DNA from: Massilia pinisoli
GTDB taxonomy: Bacteria > Pseudomonadota > Gammaproteobacteria > Burkholderiales > Burkholderiaceae_D
Direction: 5' to 3'
DNA: 64,000 nt
NCBI RefSeq assembly: GCF_024753285.1
Contig: NZ_JANUGW010000004.1
Coordinates: 1 to 64,000, forward strand
Shown: positions 44,828 to 54,011 of the stretch, one piece after another
Layout: every line of letters starts with the position of its first letter
Position numbering within the stretch: the first letter of the stretch is position 1
The notes under the pieces: model-generated
The model's input: the letters and a program-made list of their open reading frames with translations, nothing else
What the model was told of the DNA's origin: nothing
Databases searched by the model: none
Position numbers and translations under genes: made by a program

Positions 44828-45349
44828 TCAATGCTTGTTCACGCGGCGCAGTTCATCGACGATGAACAGGAACGCGCCGATGGAGATGGCCGTATCGGCG
44901 ATATTGAAGGCCGGGAAGTGCTGCAGGCCGCGCCAGTAGAAATCGAGGAAGTCGATCACGTGGCCGTGGGCGATGCGGTCGATGAGGTTGCCCAGGGCGC
45001 CGCCCATGATCAGCGCGAGGGCCCAGCAGAACGTGCGCTGGCCCGCGTGCTTGCGCAGCAGGTAGATGATGAAGCAGACCGCGGCGATGGCGATGCCGGC
45101 GAACAGGTAGCGCTGCCAGCCGCTCTGGTCGGACAGGAAGTTGAATGCCGCGCCCTTGTTATACGCGAGCACCAGGTTGAAGAACCCGGTGATCGGCTTC
45201 TCCTCGCCCAGCGAGAACATGCGCGTGATGGTGATCTTGGTGATCTGGTCGAGCAGGATGACGATGAAGGCGATGCCGAGCCACGGGGTGAGGCTGCCGC
45301 CGGAGCGGGACGAGACGGCGGAGAATGTCGGTTTTTTTTTGCTGGCCAT
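44828..45349 (-). CDS. lspA: Lipoprotein signal peptidase (signal peptidase II)
   Basis: A 173-residue inner-membrane aspartyl protease with four transmembrane helices. The two catalytic Asp residues lie in GNLIDRIAHGHVIDF and FNIADTAIS. It removes the signal peptide from prolipoproteins, of which this window holds several. The start MASKKKP at 45349 is preferred; the open frame upstream overlaps ileS. ileS ends 50 bases upstream in the same orientation. Confidence 0.96.
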   Translation of the reverse strand: MASKKKPTFSAVSSRSGGSLTPWLGIAFIVILLDQITKITITRMFSLGEEKPITGFFNLVLAYNKGAAFNFLSDQSGWQRYLFAGIAIAAVCFIIYLLRKHAGQRTFCWALALIMGGALGNLIDRIAHGHVIDFLDFYWRGLQHFPAFNIADTAISIGAFLFIVDELRRVNKH

Positions 45350-45399
45350 GTCGATGGTCGTGAAGTGAAAACCCCGGGCATGGGCCCGGGGACGGTGGA

Positions 45400-48288
45400 T
45401 CAGGCGAAGCGGCGGCTTTCCCCGCTGCCGAACAGGTTGCTCGTGCAGCGGCCGCACAAGCCTGGATGCGCGTGGTCGTGACCGACGTCGCGGCGGTAGT
45501 GCCAGCAGCGCTCGCACTTGGCGGCGTCGGACGGCGTCACGGTGACCGCTTCGTCGGCCGCGTCCGGCACTTGCAGGGCGGTGGCCTGCGACGTGATGAA
45601 CACGAACTTCAGGTCGTCGTCCAGGCTTGCGAGGGCTGCGTACTTGTCGCTCGCGGCCTTGATGACCAGCTCCGCCTGCAGCGACGAGCCGATCGCGCCG
45701 GACGCGCGCACTTCTTCCAGCTGCTTGGTGACGTCGGCGCGGACGGCGCGCAGCAGCGCGTACTTGTCCAGCAGCGCGGCGGCGTCGCCGATCTGCGGGA
45801 ACGCCCACAGCGTTTGCGTGAAGATGGTTTCGTCGCTGTCCTTGTAGGCCGCGTCGCCCGCGAAGACGGCCCATGCTTCCTCGGCCGTGAACGACAGGAT
45901 CGGCGCCATGATGCGCAGCAGCGCGTGCGCGATGTGCCACAGCGCCGTCTGCGCCGAGCGGCGCGCGAACGAGTCCACGCCCGTCGTGTACAGGCGGTCC
46001 TTCAGGATGTCGAGGTAGAAGCCGCCCAGGTCTTCCGAGCAGAAGTTCTGCAGGCGCGCGACGACCGGGTGGAATTCGTAGCGCTCGAAGTGCTTCGCCA
46101 CGTCATCCTGCAGGCGCGCCGTCTCGGCCAGCGCGTAGCGGTCGATCTCCAGCATCTCCGCGACCGGCACGGCGTTCTTGACCGGGTCGAAGTCCGACGT
46201 GTTCGCGAGCAGGAAGCGCAGCGTGTTGCGGATGCGGCGATACGCTTCCGTCACGCGCTTCAGGATCTCTTCGGACAGCGCCAGCTCGCCCGTGTAGTCG
46301 GTCGACGCGACCCACAGGCGCAGGATGTCGGCGCCCAGCGTGTCGCTGATCTTCTGCGGCGACAGCACGTTGCCGAGCGACTTCGACATCTTGCGGCCAT
46401 GCTCGTCCACCGTGAAGCCGTGCGTCAGCAGCGCCTTGTACGGCGGGCGGCCGTTCAGCATCGACGACGTCAAGAGCGACGAGTGGAACCAGCCGCGGTG
46501 CTGGTCCGAGCCTTCCAGGTACAGGTCGGCCGGGAACTGCGATTGCGCCGCGTGGGAGCCGCGCAGCACGGTCTGGTGCGTCGTGCCCGAGTCGAACCAC
46601 ACGTCCAGCGTGTCGCGGTTCTTTTCGTACATCGCGGCGTCATCGCCCAGCAGGTCGCGCGGGTCGAGCTTGTGCCACGCGTCGATGCCGCCTTGTTCGA
46701 TCAGCTTGGCCACCTGTTCCAGCAGCTCCGGCGTGCGCGGATGCAGGTCGCCCGTTTCCTTGTGCAGGAAGAAGGCCATCGGGACGCCCCACTGGCGCTG
46801 GCGCGACAGGGTCCAGTCCGGACGGTTGGCGATCATGCCCTGCAGGCGTGCCTGGCCCCAGTCAGGGAAGAACTGCGTCTCGGCGATACCGGCCAGCGCG
46901 GATTCGCGCAAGGTGGCGCCGCCGTCCTTCGGCTTGACGTCCATGCCGGCGAACCACTGGCTCGTCGCACGGTAGACGATCGGCGTCTTGTGGCGCCAGC
47001 AGTGCATGTAGCTGTGGTCGAACATCTTGAGTTCGAACAGGGCGCCGGCGTCCGTGAGCGCGCTGCAGATCGGCTTGCTCGCTTCCCAGATCGTCATGCC
47101 ACCGAACAGCGGCAGGGTGCTCGCGAAGCGGCCGTCGCCCATCACGGGCTTCAGGATATCGTCGTCCTTCATGCCGTGCGCCTTGCAGGACTGGAAGTCG
47201 TCCAGGCCGTACGCGGGGGCCGAGTGGACGACGCCCGTGCCGCTGTCGGTCGTCACGTAGTCGGCGAGGTAGACGGGCGACGTGCGGTCGTAGAACGGAT
47301 CGGCCGCATGCAGCGGGTGCTTGAAGCGGATGCCGCCCAGCTTTTCGCCGGTGGTCGTCGCGACGATCCCGCCTTCCAGCTTGTAGCGCTGCAGGACGCT
47401 TTCCACGAGGTCTTTCGCGACGATCAGCAGGACCGGCGAGCCGTTGCGGTCGGCCTTGACCAGTGCGTACTCGACTTCCGGATGCACGTTCAGCGCCTGG
47501 TTCGACGGGATCGTCCACGGGGTCGTCGTCCAGATCACGATGAAGCCGTCGCCCGCCGGCAGCGCGGGCAGGCCGAACGCCTGCGCCAGCTTGTCCGGTT
47601 CCGCGAACGGGAAGCCGACGTCGATCGCCGGGTCGCGCTTGTCCTGGTATTCGACTTCCGCCTCGGCCAGCGCCGAGCCGCAGTCGAAGCACCAGTTCAC
47701 GGGCTTCAGGCCGCGGTACACGTAGCCCTTGTCGAGCATCGTGCCGAGGGCGCGCAACTCGTCCGCCTCGTTACTGAAGTTCATCGTGAGGTAGGGGTTG
47801 TCCCACTCGCCCAGCACGCCCAGGCGGATGAAGCCGGCGCGCTGGCGGTCGACCTGCTCGAGCGCGTAGGCGCGTGCCTTCTGCAGCACCTCGGCCGTCG
47901 GCAGGTTCTTGCCGTACAGTTTTTCGATCTGGATCTCGATCGGCATGCCGTGGCAGTCCCAGCCCGGCACATACGGTGCGTCGAAGCCGGCGATCGTGCG
48001 CGATTTGACCACCATGTCTTTCAGGATCTTGTTGACGGAGTGACCCAGGTGGATGTCGCCGTTTGCATACGGCGGACCGTCGTGCAGGACGAACTTCGGA
48101 CGGCCGGCGGCCGCCTTGCGGATGCGTTGGTAGACCTGCTTGTCCTGCCATTGCTTGACCCAGCCCGGCTCGCGCTTGGCGAGGTCGCCGCGCATCGGGA
48201 ACGGGGTGTCGGTCATGTTGACCGGGTATTTGCTTTCAGGCTTCTTGTTGCCTTGTTGGCCTTTCTGGCCTTGCTTGGTATCGGACAT
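45400..48288 (-). CDS. ileS: Isoleucyl-tRNA synthetase
   Basis: A 962-residue class I synthetase. The HIGH-type motif is [14 protein letters not shown] (about 73-86), the KMSKS motif is KMSKSLGN, and a C-terminal zinc-binding domain is shown by CERCWHYR and CGRCTSNL. The editing domain (CP1) lies between. A 30-residue Lys/Gln-rich N-terminal start ([16 protein letters not shown]) precedes the core. It charges tRNA-Ile. The order ribF-ileS-lspA-coaBC-dut is a conserved operon type. Confidence 0.98.
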   Translation of the reverse strand: MSDTKQGQKGQQGNKKPESKYPVNMTDTPFPMRGDLAKREPGWVKQWQDKQVYQRIRKAAAGRPKFVLHDGPPYANGDIHLGHSVNKILKDMVVKSRTIAGFDAPYVPGWDCHGMPIEIQIEKLYGKNLPTAEVLQKARAYALEQVDRQRAGFIRLGVLGEWDNPYLTMNFSNEADELRALGTMLDKGYVYRGLKPVNWCFDCGSALAEAEVEYQDKRDPAIDVGFPFAEPDKLAQAFGLPALPAGDGFIVIWTTTPWTIPSNQALNVHPEVEYALVKADRNGSPVLLIVAKDLVESVLQRYKLEGGIVATTTGEKLGGIRFKHPLHAADPFYDRTSPVYLADYVTTDSGTGVVHSAPAYGLDDFQSCKAHGMKDDDILKPVMGDGRFASTLPLFGGMTIWEASKPICSALTDAGALFELKMFDHSYMHCWRHKTPIVYRATSQWFAGMDVKPKDGGATLRESALAGIAETQFFPDWGQARLQGMIANRPDWTLSRQRQWGVPMAFFLHKETGDLHPRTPELLEQVAKLIEQGGIDAWHKLDPRDLLGDDAAMYEKNRDTLDVWFDSGTTHQTVLRGSHAAQSQFPADLYLEGSDQHRGWFHSSLLTSSMLNGRPPYKALLTHGFTVDEHGRKMSKSLGNVLSPQKISDTLGADILRLWVASTDYTGELALSEEILKRVTEAYRRIRNTLRFLLANTSDFDPVKNAVPVAEMLEIDRYALAETARLQDDVAKHFERYEFHPVVARLQNFCSEDLGGFYLDILKDRLYTTGVDSFARRSAQTALWHIAHALLRIMAPILSFTAEEAWAVFAGDAAYKDSDETIFTQTLWAFPQIGDAAALLDKYALLRAVRADVTKQLEEVRASGAIGSSLQAELVIKAASDKYAALASLDDDLKFVFITSQATALQVPDAADEAVTVTPSDAAKCERCWHYRRDVGHDHAHPGLCGRCTSNLFGSGESRRFA

Positions 48289-48375
48289 GGTGGTTTCTAA
48301 ATGGACTGCTGTTATTCGTGAAGACGGGACGGCGCGTGGGCACCGGAAGCGGACGTGAAACCGCGCGAGCCCCGC

Positions 48376-49347
48376 TCAAATTCGGTCGGTAGCCGTGAGG
48401 GCGCCGGCGCGCTGGGCGAACCACGCGCGGGCTTGTTGCGCGTCGTGGTCGATGGCGGCCGTCAGCGTGGGCAGGTCGACGTATTTTTCTTCGTCGCGCA
48501 GCTTGGCGAGGAATTCCACGCGCACGAGCTTGCCGTAGCAGGGCGCATTCCAATCGAAGACATGGACTTCCAACAGCATACGGCCCGCATCCTCGACGGT
48601 CGGACGGACGCCCAGGCTGGCAACGGCGGGTAGCGGGCCGTCGGCCAGGCCATGCACCTGCACGATGAAGATGCCGGCCAGCGCGGGGCGGTGGGCGACG
48701 CGCAGGTTCAGCGTCGGAAAGCCCAAGGTGCGGCCCAGCTTCTGGCCATGGATCACGTGGCCGGACATCGAGTACGGGTGCCCGAGCAGTGCGCGCGTCG
48801 CGTCGAAGTCGCCGGCGGCGAGGGCGGCGCGCACGGCCGACGACGAGATCCGGGTGGACTCGTGCAGCACGGCCGGCAGGCTGTGCACCTCGAAGCCGTG
48901 GCGCTTACCCGCTTCGGCCAGCAGGGCGACGTTGCCGGCGCGGCGGGCGCCGTAGCAAAAGTCGTCGCCGACCATCAGCCATTTCACGTGCAGGCCGTCG
49001 ACGAGCACGCGCTGCGTGAATTCATCGGGCGACATCGATGCGAAATGTTCGTTGAAGTGTTCGACGATGACGCGGTCGATGCCGGCATGTTCCAGCGATT
49101 CCAGCTTGTCGCGCAGGTTCGCGATGCGGGCCGGTGCCTTCGACAAATCGCCGCTGCGCTGCGCAAAATATTCGCGCGGATGGGGCTCGAAGGTCATCAC
49201 GGCGGCTTCCAGCCCGAGCTTGCGGGCGCTGGCGGTCACGTGGGCCAACAGCGCCTGGTGTCCGCGGTGGACACCGTCGAAGTTGCCGATCGTGAGTGCG
49301 CAAGGCGCGCGCGCCCTGTCGTTGGGAAGTCCGCGAAATACCTTCAT
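48376..49347 (-). CDS. ribF: Bifunctional riboflavin kinase / FMN adenylyltransferase
   Basis: A 323-residue enzyme that makes FMN and FAD from riboflavin. The nucleotidyltransferase half (about 1-180) contains IGNFDGVHRGHQALL and GDDFCYGARRAGN; the kinase half (about 185-310) contains GHVIHGQKLGRTLGFPTLNL and PCYGKLVRVEFLAKLR. It heads the ribF-ileS-lspA-coaBC-dut array. An 87-base gap before ileS may hold a secondary promoter, but none is obvious. Confidence 0.97.
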   Translation of the reverse strand: MKVFRGLPNDRARAPCALTIGNFDGVHRGHQALLAHVTASARKLGLEAAVMTFEPHPREYFAQRSGDLSKAPARIANLRDKLESLEHAGIDRVIVEHFNEHFASMSPDEFTQRVLVDGLHVKWLMVGDDFCYGARRAGNVALLAEAGKRHGFEVHSLPAVLHESTRISSSAVRAALAAGDFDATRALLGHPYSMSGHVIHGQKLGRTLGFPTLNLRVAHRPALAGIFIVQVHGLADGPLPAVASLGVRPTVEDAGRMLLEVHVFDWNAPCYGKLVRVEFLAKLRDEEKYVDLPTLTAAIDHDAQQARAWFAQRAGALTATDRI

Positions 49348-49451
49348 TGGATGAATCGTGCTTCTAGGCGAAATACCAGATTATACGGCAAAGCACATGT
49401 TGCACAGCGCAATGCCTTTGCCACGGCAGATGGCGGGTGAGTTGCATCCAA

Positions 49452-49490
49452 TAAAAAAGCGCAGCCTGCATGACGCAGGCTGCGCTTCTT
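49452..49490 (-). terminator. Terminator of the tonB-exbBDD-TPR transcript
   Basis: A perfect 13-bp stem, AAGCGCAGCCTGC (49457-49469) and GCAGGCTGCGCTT (49475-49487), with loop ATGAC, followed on the minus strand by TTTTTTAT. Confidence 0.9.
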
Positions 49491-49511
49491 GTGCTGCCTG
49501 GGGCAGGGAGA

Positions 49512-50744
49512 TCAGTTCGACAGCGGCTTGTTGATCGCCATGATGAAGTAGCGGGCCAGTTCCGCCGTACCATCGGTACCGCCGACGGACTTGAGCGTGC
49601 TGATGGCTTGCTGCTTCTTGCCGGCGACGGCATACGCTTCGCCCAGGTGCAGCTTGACGTCTTCCGGATGCTTCAGGTCCTTGGCCTTGGCCGCGGTTTC
49701 CATCATCTTGAGGCCCTTGTCGGTCTGGCCCGACTGCACGAGCGCGTAGCCCAGCGAAGCCATGCCGTCGCTGTCGGCGTCCTTCGTCAGCTGCGCTTCG
49801 GTGGTCGCCAGGTTCTTGTTCTGGTCGGCCAGGGTTTTCTCTGCCAGATCCTTCAGGCGCTGGTGACGGGCGGCGTCGGGGCCAGTGCCCAGTGCGCCTG
49901 CCTTGTAGCCCTTGTCGATGACCTTCAGCGCTTCCGCCGGCGCGCCGGCCTGCAGCACGAGCTGGGCCATTTCCATGAACTCGCTCGGCTTCTTCAGCAG
50001 ATTATTGGCCAGCTTCAGGCGGTAGATGTCCACCGACAGGCGGCCCGAGAAGCCCGGCTTGCCCTGCACGCGGTTCAGCAGGTCCGTCCAGTACTGGGCC
50101 TTCGGATAGTTCGCAGCCAGTTTCTCGATGGTGTTGACGTAGCCGGCCTTGTCGTTCTTCTTGAGCTGGATGTTGGCCAGCATGCCCAGCTGGTCTTCGC
50201 TCAGGCGGCCGTTCTTCTCGGCCGAGCGCAGTTCGTCTTCCAGCGCCTTGATGTTGCCCTGCTTGTAATAGTTCTGCATCAGGTAGGCGCGCAGCTTCGG
50301 ATCGTCATGCTCCTTGAGCTGGCGTTCGATCGCGGCGTTTGCCTTGCCCAGGTCGCCGGCACGCATGTAGATGCCGATCAGGCCTTCCGAGAACTGGGCT
50401 TTTTCGGCGCCCGACAGCTTGCCCGAACCGATCAGGTATTCGAAGGCCTTGGCGGCCGTTTCGTAGTCGCCGGCGGCGGATGCGGCACCGGCGCGGGTGC
50501 GTTCGATCAGGTACGTTTCGTTTGCCGACTTGCCGCCGACCTTGTCGAGCTCGCGCAGCTTGGCCAGCGCTTCCTTGTTCTTGCCCGACTTCATCAGCTG
50601 TTGGGCTTCCTGCAGAGGCTTGCCGATTTCCGGACGGAGGGTCTCGGCCGCATAAGCAGGGGCCAGGCCAACGACGGGAGCAGCGGCGGTGAATCCGAGG
50701 GCGGCCACAACGAGGCCGAGGTGTGCGAGGCGGAATTTAGCCAT
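49512..50744 (-). CDS. Exported tetratricopeptide-repeat-like protein
   Basis: A 410-residue periplasmic protein. The signal peptide runs to about residue 33 (cleavage near PAYAA). The rest is helical, with several TPR-like units, such as EALAKLRELDK, DYETAAKAFEYLIGSG, and KGLKMMETAAKAKDL. The ATG at 50744 is used; an in-frame GTG 30 bases upstream is possible. It is last in the order tonB-exbB-exbD-exbD and ends at a strong terminator, so it is likely part of the same system, perhaps a periplasmic scaffold. No direct function is known. Confidence 0.8.
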   Translation of the reverse strand: MAKFRLAHLGLVVAALGFTAAAPVVGLAPAYAAETLRPEIGKPLQEAQQLMKSGKNKEALAKLRELDKVGGKSANETYLIERTRAGAASAAGDYETAAKAFEYLIGSGKLSGAEKAQFSEGLIGIYMRAGDLGKANAAIERQLKEHDDPKLRAYLMQNYYKQGNIKALEDELRSAEKNGRLSEDQLGMLANIQLKKNDKAGYVNTIEKLAANYPKAQYWTDLLNRVQGKPGFSGRLSVDIYRLKLANNLLKKPSEFMEMAQLVLQAGAPAEALKVIDKGYKAGALGTGPDAARHQRLKDLAEKTLADQNKNLATTEAQLTKDADSDGMASLGYALVQSGQTDKGLKMMETAAKAKDLKHPEDVKLHLGEAYAVAGKKQQAISTLKSVGGTDGTAELARYFIMAINKPLSN

Positions 50745-50814
50745 TATCGAAATTCTTTCATTCAAAATAGACACGGCAGGGAAACCCTGCCGTGTTCATT
50801 ATAGCCAAAGCGAT

Positions 50815-51246
50815 TTACTGGAACTGTTCGTTACCGACCATACCGATCTTGGTCACGCCAAGACGCTGGGCGGCTGCCATGACGCTGGCGACAACCTTGT
50901 ACTCGACCAGCTTGTTCGGACGCAGGTGCACTTCCGGCTGATCAGCTTGGGCCGCCACGTTCGCCAGCTTCGCTTCGAGAGTCGCACGATCGGGAACCGG
51001 GGTGTTATCCCAGAGGATGGTGCCGTCGAAGTCCACGTCAATCGTGATGACAACCGGTTCCTTGGTCGGCGGCGGCGGAGTGCCAACCGGCATGTTCAAG
51101 TTAACCGAGTGGTTTTGTTTTGGAATGGTGATGATCATCATGATGATCAGCACCAGCATGACGTCGATCAGCGGCGTCATGTTCATTTCCATCATCGGTT
51201 CCGGATCTGCTGATTTAGCACCGGACGAACCAACGTTCATACCCAT
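50815..51246 (-). CDS. exbD: Biopolymer transport protein ExbD (first copy, distal)
   Basis: A 143-residue protein with a cytoplasmic N-terminus (about 1-25), one transmembrane helix with the proton-channel Asp in MTPLIDVMLVLIIMMIITIP, and a periplasmic domain (about 50-143). AAGGAAA lies just upstream of the ATG at 51246. It differs clearly from the adjacent ExbD copy at 51326-51754 in its charged linker (PTKEPVVITIDVDFDG). Together with ExbB it forms the proton-driven motor. Confidence 0.93.
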   Translation of the reverse strand: MGMNVGSSGAKSADPEPMMEMNMTPLIDVMLVLIIMMIITIPKQNHSVNLNMPVGTPPPPTKEPVVITIDVDFDGTILWDNTPVPDRATLEAKLANVAAQADQPEVHLRPNKLVEYKVVASVMAAAQRLGVTKIGMVGNEQFQ

Positions 51247-51325
51247 GGTGTTTCCTTTCAAATCTTGGGAACCAGCGTGACGGCGGCAGAGCCGTTGTCA
51301 CGCTGGCGGGTTGTGTCCTGGTGGA

Positions 51326-51754
51326 TCAGCCCTTATCAGGCGGTTCGGTGATGAAACCGACCTTCTGAATCCCGGCACGCTGGGCCGTGTAAAGCACCCG
51401 ACCGATCGCTTCGTAGCGCGTTTGCTGATCGCCACGAATCTTCACTTCCGGCTGCGGAACTTTCACCGATTCCTTGGCCAGGAAATCGAACAGCTCGTCG
51501 GTGTTGTTCAGGTGCTTCTGGTTCCAGTACATCTCGCCATCTTTGTTGACGACGATGTTCACGTCTTCCGGCGTGGTCTTGGCAGCCTGGTTGGTCTCGA
51601 TCGGCAGGTTAATCTTCTGCAGGTGGAGGACAACCGGGCTGGTGATCAGAAAGATGATCAGAAGAACCAGCATCACGTCCACGAGGGGCGTGGTGTTGAT
51701 CTCTGACATCACTGCATCTTCATCTCCGCTATCGGAGCCAACACTCATGCTCAT
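51326..51754 (-). CDS. exbD: Biopolymer transport protein ExbD (second copy, proximal)
   Basis: A 142-residue ExbD with the membrane segment EINTTPLVDVMLVLLIIF, whose Asp is the proton-handling residue, and a periplasmic domain ending VGFITEPPDKG. The start lies three bases after the exbB stop, so translation is coupled. Two ExbD proteins in tandem (this and 50815-51246) suggest either a heteromeric stator or a TonB system with two alternative partners. Confidence 0.94.
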   Translation of the reverse strand: MSMSVGSDSGDEDAVMSEINTTPLVDVMLVLLIIFLITSPVVLHLQKINLPIETNQAAKTTPEDVNIVVNKDGEMYWNQKHLNNTDELFDFLAKESVKVPQPEVKIRGDQQTRYEAIGRVLYTAQRAGIQKVGFITEPPDKG

Positions 51755-51757
51755 GGT

Positions 51758-52696
51758 TTAGCCAACCTTTTTAGCGGTGCCGGCGCCTTGAGCACGTGCA
51801 GCTTCCGAGGTGTGCATTGCGCCCGAGATCAGGACCGAGTGCACGTCAGCGCCGAACGAACGGACATCTTCCATTGCCGACTTGTTGCGACGGACCAGCC
51901 AGTTGTAGCCCAGAACGGCCGGAACTGCAACGAACAGACCGAATGCGGTCATGATCAGTGCTTCACCCACCGGACCTGCGACCTTGTCGATCGACGCGTT
52001 ACCGGTCATACCGATGTTGGTCAGTGCGTTGTAGATACCCCAGACGGTACCGAACAGACCGATGAACGGTGCGGTCGAGCCGACGGTTGCCAGGAACGAC
52101 AGGCCATCTTGCAGACGCGACTGGACTTTGTCCACGGCGCGCTGGATCTGCATCGTCACCCAGGTCGACAGGTCGATCTGCTCGAGCAGGGCGCCGTCGT
52201 GGTGCTGGGTTGCCTTGGTGCCCGTTTCAGCGATGAAGCGGAACGGCGAGCCGTCGGTCAGTTGAGCCGAGCCAGCAGCGATCGACGGTGCTTTCCAGAA
52301 TTTCTGGTTGGTTTCCTTCGACTGCTTGAAGATTTTCATCTGGTCGATCAGCTTGGTGATCATGATGTACCAGGAACCCATCGACATGATGGCCAGGATG
52401 ATCAGGGTGCCGCGCGAGACGACGCCGCCTTCCCAGACAGCCGAGATACCGAACGGGTTCTCGACTTCTTCTTTCTTGGCTTCGCCGCCGGCTGCCGGAG
52501 CCGCTGCTGCCGGTGCCGAAGCGGCAGCGTCGGCTGCCGGTGCTGCTGCGTCAGCCGCCGGTGCTGCGGCCGGGGCGCTCGCTGCTGCCGAGGCCGGAGC
52601 GTCGGCGAAGGCCGGAGCGGACACCAGTGCCGATGCCGCAGTGACCGAGAACAGGAGAGCCGCTACGGTAGCGGACAAACGGGTATTCTTAAACAT
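51758..52696 (-). CDS. exbB: ExbB/TolQ-family proton channel protein with N-terminal extension
   Basis: A 312-residue MotA/TolQ/ExbB protein. The N-terminus is a cleavable signal peptide (MFKNTRLSATVAALLFSV, ending AFA), followed by a 60-residue Ala/Pro/Asp low-complexity segment, then three membrane helices; the conserved block AFIGLFGTVWGIYNALTNIG and VGEALIMTAFGLFVAVPAVLGYN fit ExbB. E. coli ExbB lacks the extension, which is known from several other proteobacteria. GGAGG precedes the ATG. It sits between tonB and exbD. Confidence 0.94.
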   Translation of the reverse strand: MFKNTRLSATVAALLFSVTAASALVSAPAFADAPASAAASAPAAAPAADAAAPAADAAASAPAAAAPAAGGEAKKEEVENPFGISAVWEGGVVSRGTLIILAIMSMGSWYIMITKLIDQMKIFKQSKETNQKFWKAPSIAAGSAQLTDGSPFRFIAETGTKATQHHDGALLEQIDLSTWVTMQIQRAVDKVQSRLQDGLSFLATVGSTAPFIGLFGTVWGIYNALTNIGMTGNASIDKVAGPVGEALIMTAFGLFVAVPAVLGYNWLVRRNKSAMEDVRSFGADVHSVLISGAMHTSEAARAQGAGTAKKVG

Positions 52697-52778
52697 GCTT
52701 CCTCCAAAAATTTAAAATGAACAGTTCGCTGAACAAATGACAACGAAAATCACGCGTTGAGAGATACGCTGTCCCTGG

Positions 52779-53441
52779 TTAATCCAGCTGCCAGACGTAC
52801 TGTACCGGCTGCCAAGACTCGATGGCCTGGCCGTTTTCAGTAGCCGGTTTGAACCGGCACTTGCCCAGTGCCACAAGAGCAGCCTTATCCAGGTCGCGGA
52901 AGCCGCTGGACTTCGTGACCTTGGAATCCTTCACACTGCCATCCGCACCAATCAGGAACGAGATGGTCGACACACCCGTTTCTTCGTTACGCTGCGACGC
53001 CTTCGGATACTCCGGCTTCGCGCACGAATTGAAGTCTGCAACTGCCGGGGTCCGGGCCGGGCCGGCCGACTTCGTCGCCGGAGGCGCGGCGGGCGGTGCC
53101 GGCGGGGCCTTGATGATTTCCGTCGTCGCCGGTTTCGTCTGCGTCGCATTCGCGATCACGTTCTGCTGCGGCGGCGGGGTTTGCACTTGCACTTCCACCG
53201 GCGGGATGAACGGCGGAGGCGGCGCCTTCATTTCCGGCGGCGGCGGCGGGGGCGGCGTCTCCGGAGGTGGCGGCGGTTTTACGTCTTCAATGATCTTGGT
53301 CTCCACTGCCTCGGCCATCTTGCTGACCATCCGTTTGCCGAGACCGGTCACGATCCCGTAAGCAACGATCAGGTGCAAGATGATGACAATGGCGATACCA
53401 GTCAAATTCTTCCCGGGGTTCTTCTCATGCGAAAAATTCAT
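52779..53441 (-). CDS. tonB: Energy transducer TonB
   Basis: A 220-residue TonB: membrane anchor at about residues 14-33 (LTGIAIVIILHLIVAYGIV), proline-rich periplasmic linker with PPPPPPPE-type and X-Pro repeats (about 55-125), and the C-terminal domain (about 130-220) with YPKASQRNEETGVSTISFLI and a closing QYVWQLD. It transfers energy from ExbB/ExbD to outer-membrane receptors. GGAGAAAGCAGG lies immediately before the ATG. It is the first gene of the operon; I see no clear Fur box in the 570 bases upstream. Confidence 0.94.
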   Translation of the reverse strand: MNFSHEKNPGKNLTGIAIVIILHLIVAYGIVTGLGKRMVSKMAEAVETKIIEDVKPPPPPETPPPPPPPEMKAPPPPFIPPVEVQVQTPPPQQNVIANATQTKPATTEIIKAPPAPPAAPPATKSAGPARTPAVADFNSCAKPEYPKASQRNEETGVSTISFLIGADGSVKDSKVTKSSGFRDLDKAALVALGKCRFKPATENGQAIESWQPVQYVWQLD

Positions 53442-53969
53442 CCTGCTTTCTCCAATACCAACCTTTTTTTGTTGCCACTAAACCCACAAAACACGACAAA
53501 AAGCTTAGAGCCGCATCCGGGACATCGGCGAATTATACCTACGAATTCTTTTTTGCACATACATTTTTACACCCTCAAAGAGAGGCTATTTGTCTGTAAA
53601 AACAGGCAAAGAATGTGATCAAGAAAGTACGGTCGCAGGGGTGCCGATAGAAGTGGAAGTTAGTTGTTTTGCAATGTCGTGTGGACCCCTTTCATAACTT
53701 GGTGAAGATAAGGCTACCAACGCCCGATTGCCGAATTTTCCATGCCTATTTTGCAGCTCAGCAAATATCATAAGAAAGTGCCATGGCGTTTCTGCCAACT
53801 ATAGCGAAGTTTAACCGGGGTAGGCGTACTGTTGAAACGGTTTTCGCCCTTGATCAGAGGGCTCGGCCATAACAAGCGCTTATGCGGATACAGGCGATTG
53901 ATATGGCTCATTCACCACGTCGGATGTTAGTCGAACTACATCACAAGGCGAGAAGGATGTCAACAGGAT
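53442..53969. other. AT-richer intergenic region upstream of tonB
   Basis: About 530 bases with no supported gene, lower in GC than its neighbours. It separates tonB and the spoVR terminator. It contains a small hairpin TTTGTCTGT-AAAA-ACAGGCAAA (53588-53609) with one wobble pair, near the tonB promoter area. No palindrome close to the Fur consensus could be picked out. Confidence 0.5.
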
Positions 53970-54004
53970 GGAAGAAAAGAGTGCCCGCACCGAGTAGTGC
54001 GGGC
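53970..54004 (-). terminator. Likely terminator of the prkA-yeaH-spoVR cluster
   Basis: GCCCGCAC (53983-53990), loop CGAGTA, GTGCGGGC (53997-54004), then on the minus strand ACTCTTTTCTTC, a weak T tract. It is just after the spoVR stop. Confidence 0.65.
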
Positions 54005-54011
54005 GGGGGGA

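Noticed and set aside
45466..48300. 944-codon plus-strand ORF opposite ileS
   Set aside because: ileS has full synthetase motifs; the antisense frame has none.
53442..53969. Possible Fur box or sigma-54 site before tonB
   Set aside because: No sequence close to the Fur palindrome or to TGGCAC-N5-TTGCA was found on reading both strands.
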